Origin: Mycobacterium sp. GA-1285
GTDB lineage: Bacteria > Actinomycetota > Actinomycetes > Mycobacteriales > Mycobacteriaceae
NCBI RefSeq assembly: GCF_001499905.1
Contig: NZ_LQIS01000001.1
Span: 1-64,000 of the forward strand
Length of the DNA stretch: 64,000 nt
Direction: 5' to 3'
Part shown: positions 62,013 through 64,000 of the stretch, piece by piece
Numbering within the stretch: position 1 is the first letter of the stretch
Layout of the letters: each line of letters starts with the position of its first letter
Position numbers and translations under genes: made by a program
The notes under the pieces: generated by a model
Database searches by the model: none
What the model saw: only the letters and a program-made list of their open reading frames with translations
What the model was told of the DNA's origin: nothing

Positions 62013-64000
62013 CCGGTGACCTCGATGATCCCGTGAGCGCCGCGTTCGGCGTCGACCATCGCGTGGGTGACGAACAGATAGCGCCCGGGCTGTTCGAAGC
62101 TCAGCTCGACGAAACCGCCTTGGGCCGCTGACAATCCGAGGGTCTGCGCGCCGCCGGGACCCGGTCGCAGCCGGTAATCACCTTCGTGCCACACGGTGTC
62201 GAACTGGCCGCCGACGACATGGAACGAGCTGCCCCGGTTCGGCCCGGCCGCCAGCACCCAGATTCGGACCCGCTCCCCGGTGCGTGCAGTCAGCGGAGCG
62301 TGGTCGTACTGGTTGGCGTAGCCGTTGAACACCACCAGGTCCGGTTTGTCGGCGGCGACCTTGTCGGCGTCCACCTCGCCGCCCGGCGGGCCGAGGTAGT
62401 ACTCGGACTGCACGAGAAGGTATTCGCGGTCCACGGGGGCGAGGTCCGGCGGGTCGATGATCACCGCTCCAAACATGCCGTTGGCGATGTGCACCGACAT
62501 CGGCATCGTCGAGCAGTGATACATCCACACGCCGGCACGGGTCGCGGTGAACCGGTAGCTCAGGCGTTCGCCGGGCGGGATGGTGCGCATGGATACGTCC
62601 GGGGCCAGCGCCCCGGCGTGGAAGTCGATCGAATGCCCGATCGTGCCGTCGTTGACCAGGGTGACCTCGAAGACGTCACCGACCTTGCCCCGCAGCGACG
62701 GTCCGGGCGCCGAGCCGCCGAATGTCCACTGCCGCTGCGTGATTCCCGGTGACACCTCCCGCGTCGTCTCGGTGACCGTCAGCGTGATGCGGTGGTCGGG
62801 CGTCGCGGCGGCCAAGGCGGCGTCACGCGGATTGAAGCCGGGGCCCGGCCGCGTGGTGAGGCTGCGCGCGACGTCGTCCCCGGCGATCGATTCCGGCGCC
62901 GCCTCATGGTGTCCCGGATGGTGTGTTCCATCCGCCCGCACCGACATGGTCATGCCCATCTGGCGGTGCCCGGCGATCGAGCACCACCCATCGAGGTCGG
63001 CGCCGATCACCCCGGCGTCGAGGACGGCCTGCTCTCCGGGCGCGATGCGGCCGGTCCTGGTCCCGCTCGACAGCACCAAGTCGTGGTGGTCGGATCCGCT
63101 GTTGACCAGTGTGACCTCCAAGCGGTTGCCGGCGGGTACCGAAATGTTGTCGGGCACATAGCGCATTCCTTCGATGCGCACCTCGACCCGTGTGGTCTGT
63201 CCGGTCGCGGGCACCGATGCCGACGGGGCCAGAGCGACGCCGGTCGCGGACGGGTCCGCGGCCACCGCGGCCGCTGCCGTGAGCACGACGACGGCCAGTC
63301 CGGCGGCGGCGACGCCGAGCCGCTGTCGCACCGGCGGTCCGGACGGCGGCGGTCCCGGCGTCGACGGCGTCTCACGGAGCCTGCGTGCCCGCCACACCGC
63401 ACGGGCCAGCAGCGGCAGGAACGCGGCATAGGACGTCACCACCAAGACCGACGCCGCCAACCGCAGCAGGCTAGGCGTCGGCAGCACACACAACAGAAGC
63501 GCGAAGTTGGCGACCGCGAGCCGCCACGGTGCGCCGCGTTCCAATTCGGTTGTCGCCGCGATGGAAGCGGCGCGTCCGCCGACGACGATGGTGGTCAGAT
63601 AGCTCAGCGCACCCAACAGCACCTGAACCACGAACCCTGCGAGCACCGCCACGGTGAGCGGACCGGCCCTGTCGAGCAGACCGGGCCATGTCGGTGCGGT
63701 GGCGAAGGCGACCACGGCGTAGCTCAGCGAGCCCACCAGCCACACGACCCCGCACAGCACCGACAGCGTCGCGAAGCTTCCCGGTCGCTTACGCCGCAAT
63801 TCGTCGAGATGCGGCCACAGCACGTAGAGCGTCGCCGCGAGGTAACCGAGCGCTCCCGCGGCGGTCACCACCGGCGAACCGGCAACCGCCCCCGACGCAG
63901 CCACCGTCAAGCCCCCTACCAGCCCAGGTAACCCACGCCGGGCGGCAACCTCGACTCCGTCGGCCATCCGGGTGCGCAACATCGTCGGCCACAGGGTCAC
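62000..64000 (-). CDS. Membrane-anchored copper nitrite-reductase-like multicopper protein, 5' end cut by the window
   Basis: 666 residues to the edge. Residues 1-200 hold several transmembrane helices, then a helix near 230-250 and three cupredoxin domains. The first has a type 1 copper set (His in DHHDLV, WCSIAGHRQMGM). The next two copy NirK: HSIDFH (T1 His, catalytic Asp, T2 His), MYHCSTMPMSVHIANGM (T2 His, T1 Cys, His, Met), FHVVGG and FVTHAM (the third T2 His). Nitrite reduction or copper/metal oxidation is possible. The edge codon is GTG, so the real start may be there or outside. Confidence 0.88.
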   Translation of the reverse strand: MTLWPTMLRTRMADGVEVAARRGLPGLVGGLTVAASGAVAGSPVVTAAGALGYLAATLYVLWPHLDELRRKRPGSFATLSVLCGVVWLVGSLSYAVVAFATAPTWPGLLDRAGPLTVAVLAGFVVQVLLGALSYLTTIVVGGRAASIAATTELERGAPWRLAVANFALLLCVLPTPSLLRLAASVLVVTSYAAFLPLLARAVWRARRLRETPSTPGPPPSGPPVRQRLGVAAAGLAVVVLTAAAAVAADPSATGVALAPSASVPATGQTTRVEVRIEGMRYVPDNISVPAGNRLEVTLVNSGSDHHDLVLSSGTRTGRIAPGEQAVLDAGVIGADLDGWCSIAGHRQMGMTMSVRADGTHHPGHHEAAPESIAGDDVARSLTTRPGPGFNPRDAALAAATPDHRITLTVTETTREVSPGITQRQWTFGGSAPGPSLRGKVGDVFEVTLVNDGTIGHSIDFHAGALAPDVSMRTIPPGERLSYRFTATRAGVWMYHCSTMPMSVHIANGMFGAVIIDPPDLAPVDREYLLVQSEYYLGPPGGEVDADKVAADKPDLVVFNGYANQYDHAPLTARTGERVRIWVLAAGPNRGSSFHVVGGQFDTVWHEGDYRLRPGPGGAQTLGLSAAQGGFVELSFEQPGRYLFVTHAMVDAERGAHGIIEVTGHSG

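Overview
The window is about 68 % GC by eye, densely packed, and rich in four-base stop/start overlaps. It is from a mycobacterium, most likely a fast-growing Mycolicibacterium-type species. The right half carries a gene order I recognise from mycobacteria: lipT-lppI, an Rv2049c-like zinc-finger gene, rbpA, ppm1, lnt, fxsA, a dienelactone hydrolase, a PPOX gene, cobN, cobG, cobH, cobIJ. ppm1 and lnt are separate genes here; in M. tuberculosis they are fused. The species assignment is inference, because no rRNA or other marker is present.

Left part (1-30.6 kb): a catabolic island for a polycyclic or steroid-like substrate. It starts with the cut 5' end of a YrbE/MlaE permease, the usual first gene of an mce uptake operon. 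Next come HsaD-, HsaA- and HsaC-like enzymes for aromatic A-ring hydroxylation, extradiol cleavage and C-C hydrolysis, with a ferredoxin and a KstD-like flavoprotein. An IclR regulator, an HSL-type esterase and an old-yellow-enzyme reductase follow. Two Baeyer-Villiger monooxygenases (BVMOs) lie here. There is also a tightly coupled run (CoA ligase, two alcohol dehydrogenases, aldehyde dehydrogenase, crotonase, paired acyl-CoA dehydrogenases, SnoaL-like, SDR, esterase). A 3-ketosteroid 9-alpha-hydroxylase oxygenase (kshA) diverges from a 3-ketosteroid delta-1-dehydrogenase (kstD), and a PadR regulator abuts kstD. Together these could convert ring ketones to esters, shorten side chains as CoA thioesters and open steroid rings. 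Reductase partners (KshB- or HsaB-like) are missing from the window.

Middle (30.6-41.6 kb): a small membrane protein, a DoxX protein with a striking 11-residue/7-residue coiled-coil tail, an RDD membrane protein, and a gluconate module (GntP permease, gluconokinase, divergent GntR regulator with repeated operator-like sites). Then come an SCO6745-type protein, a YnfA protein, a kinase-like/lipocalin-like fusion, lipT, lppI and a frameshifted relic of an ABC permease.

Right part (41.6-64 kb): conserved mycobacterial genes for RNA polymerase binding (rbpA, behind an ECF-type promoter match), lipoglycan and lipoprotein synthesis (ppm1, lnt), an amidohydrolase, fxsA, DLH, two tandem PPOX proteins and cobN. 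About 6.5 kb separates cobN from cobG. It holds a 33-residue membrane peptide, a third BVMO, a complete glycine-betaine-type ABC importer and a TauD dioxygenase with an apparent C-terminal frameshift. cobG-cobH-cobIJ follow, and the window ends inside a large membrane-anchored copper nitrite-reductase-like protein.

Five copies of a roughly 65-bp dispersed palindromic element lie only in intergenic gaps. I saw no tRNA, rRNA, CRISPR array, insertion sequence or cobalamin riboswitch.
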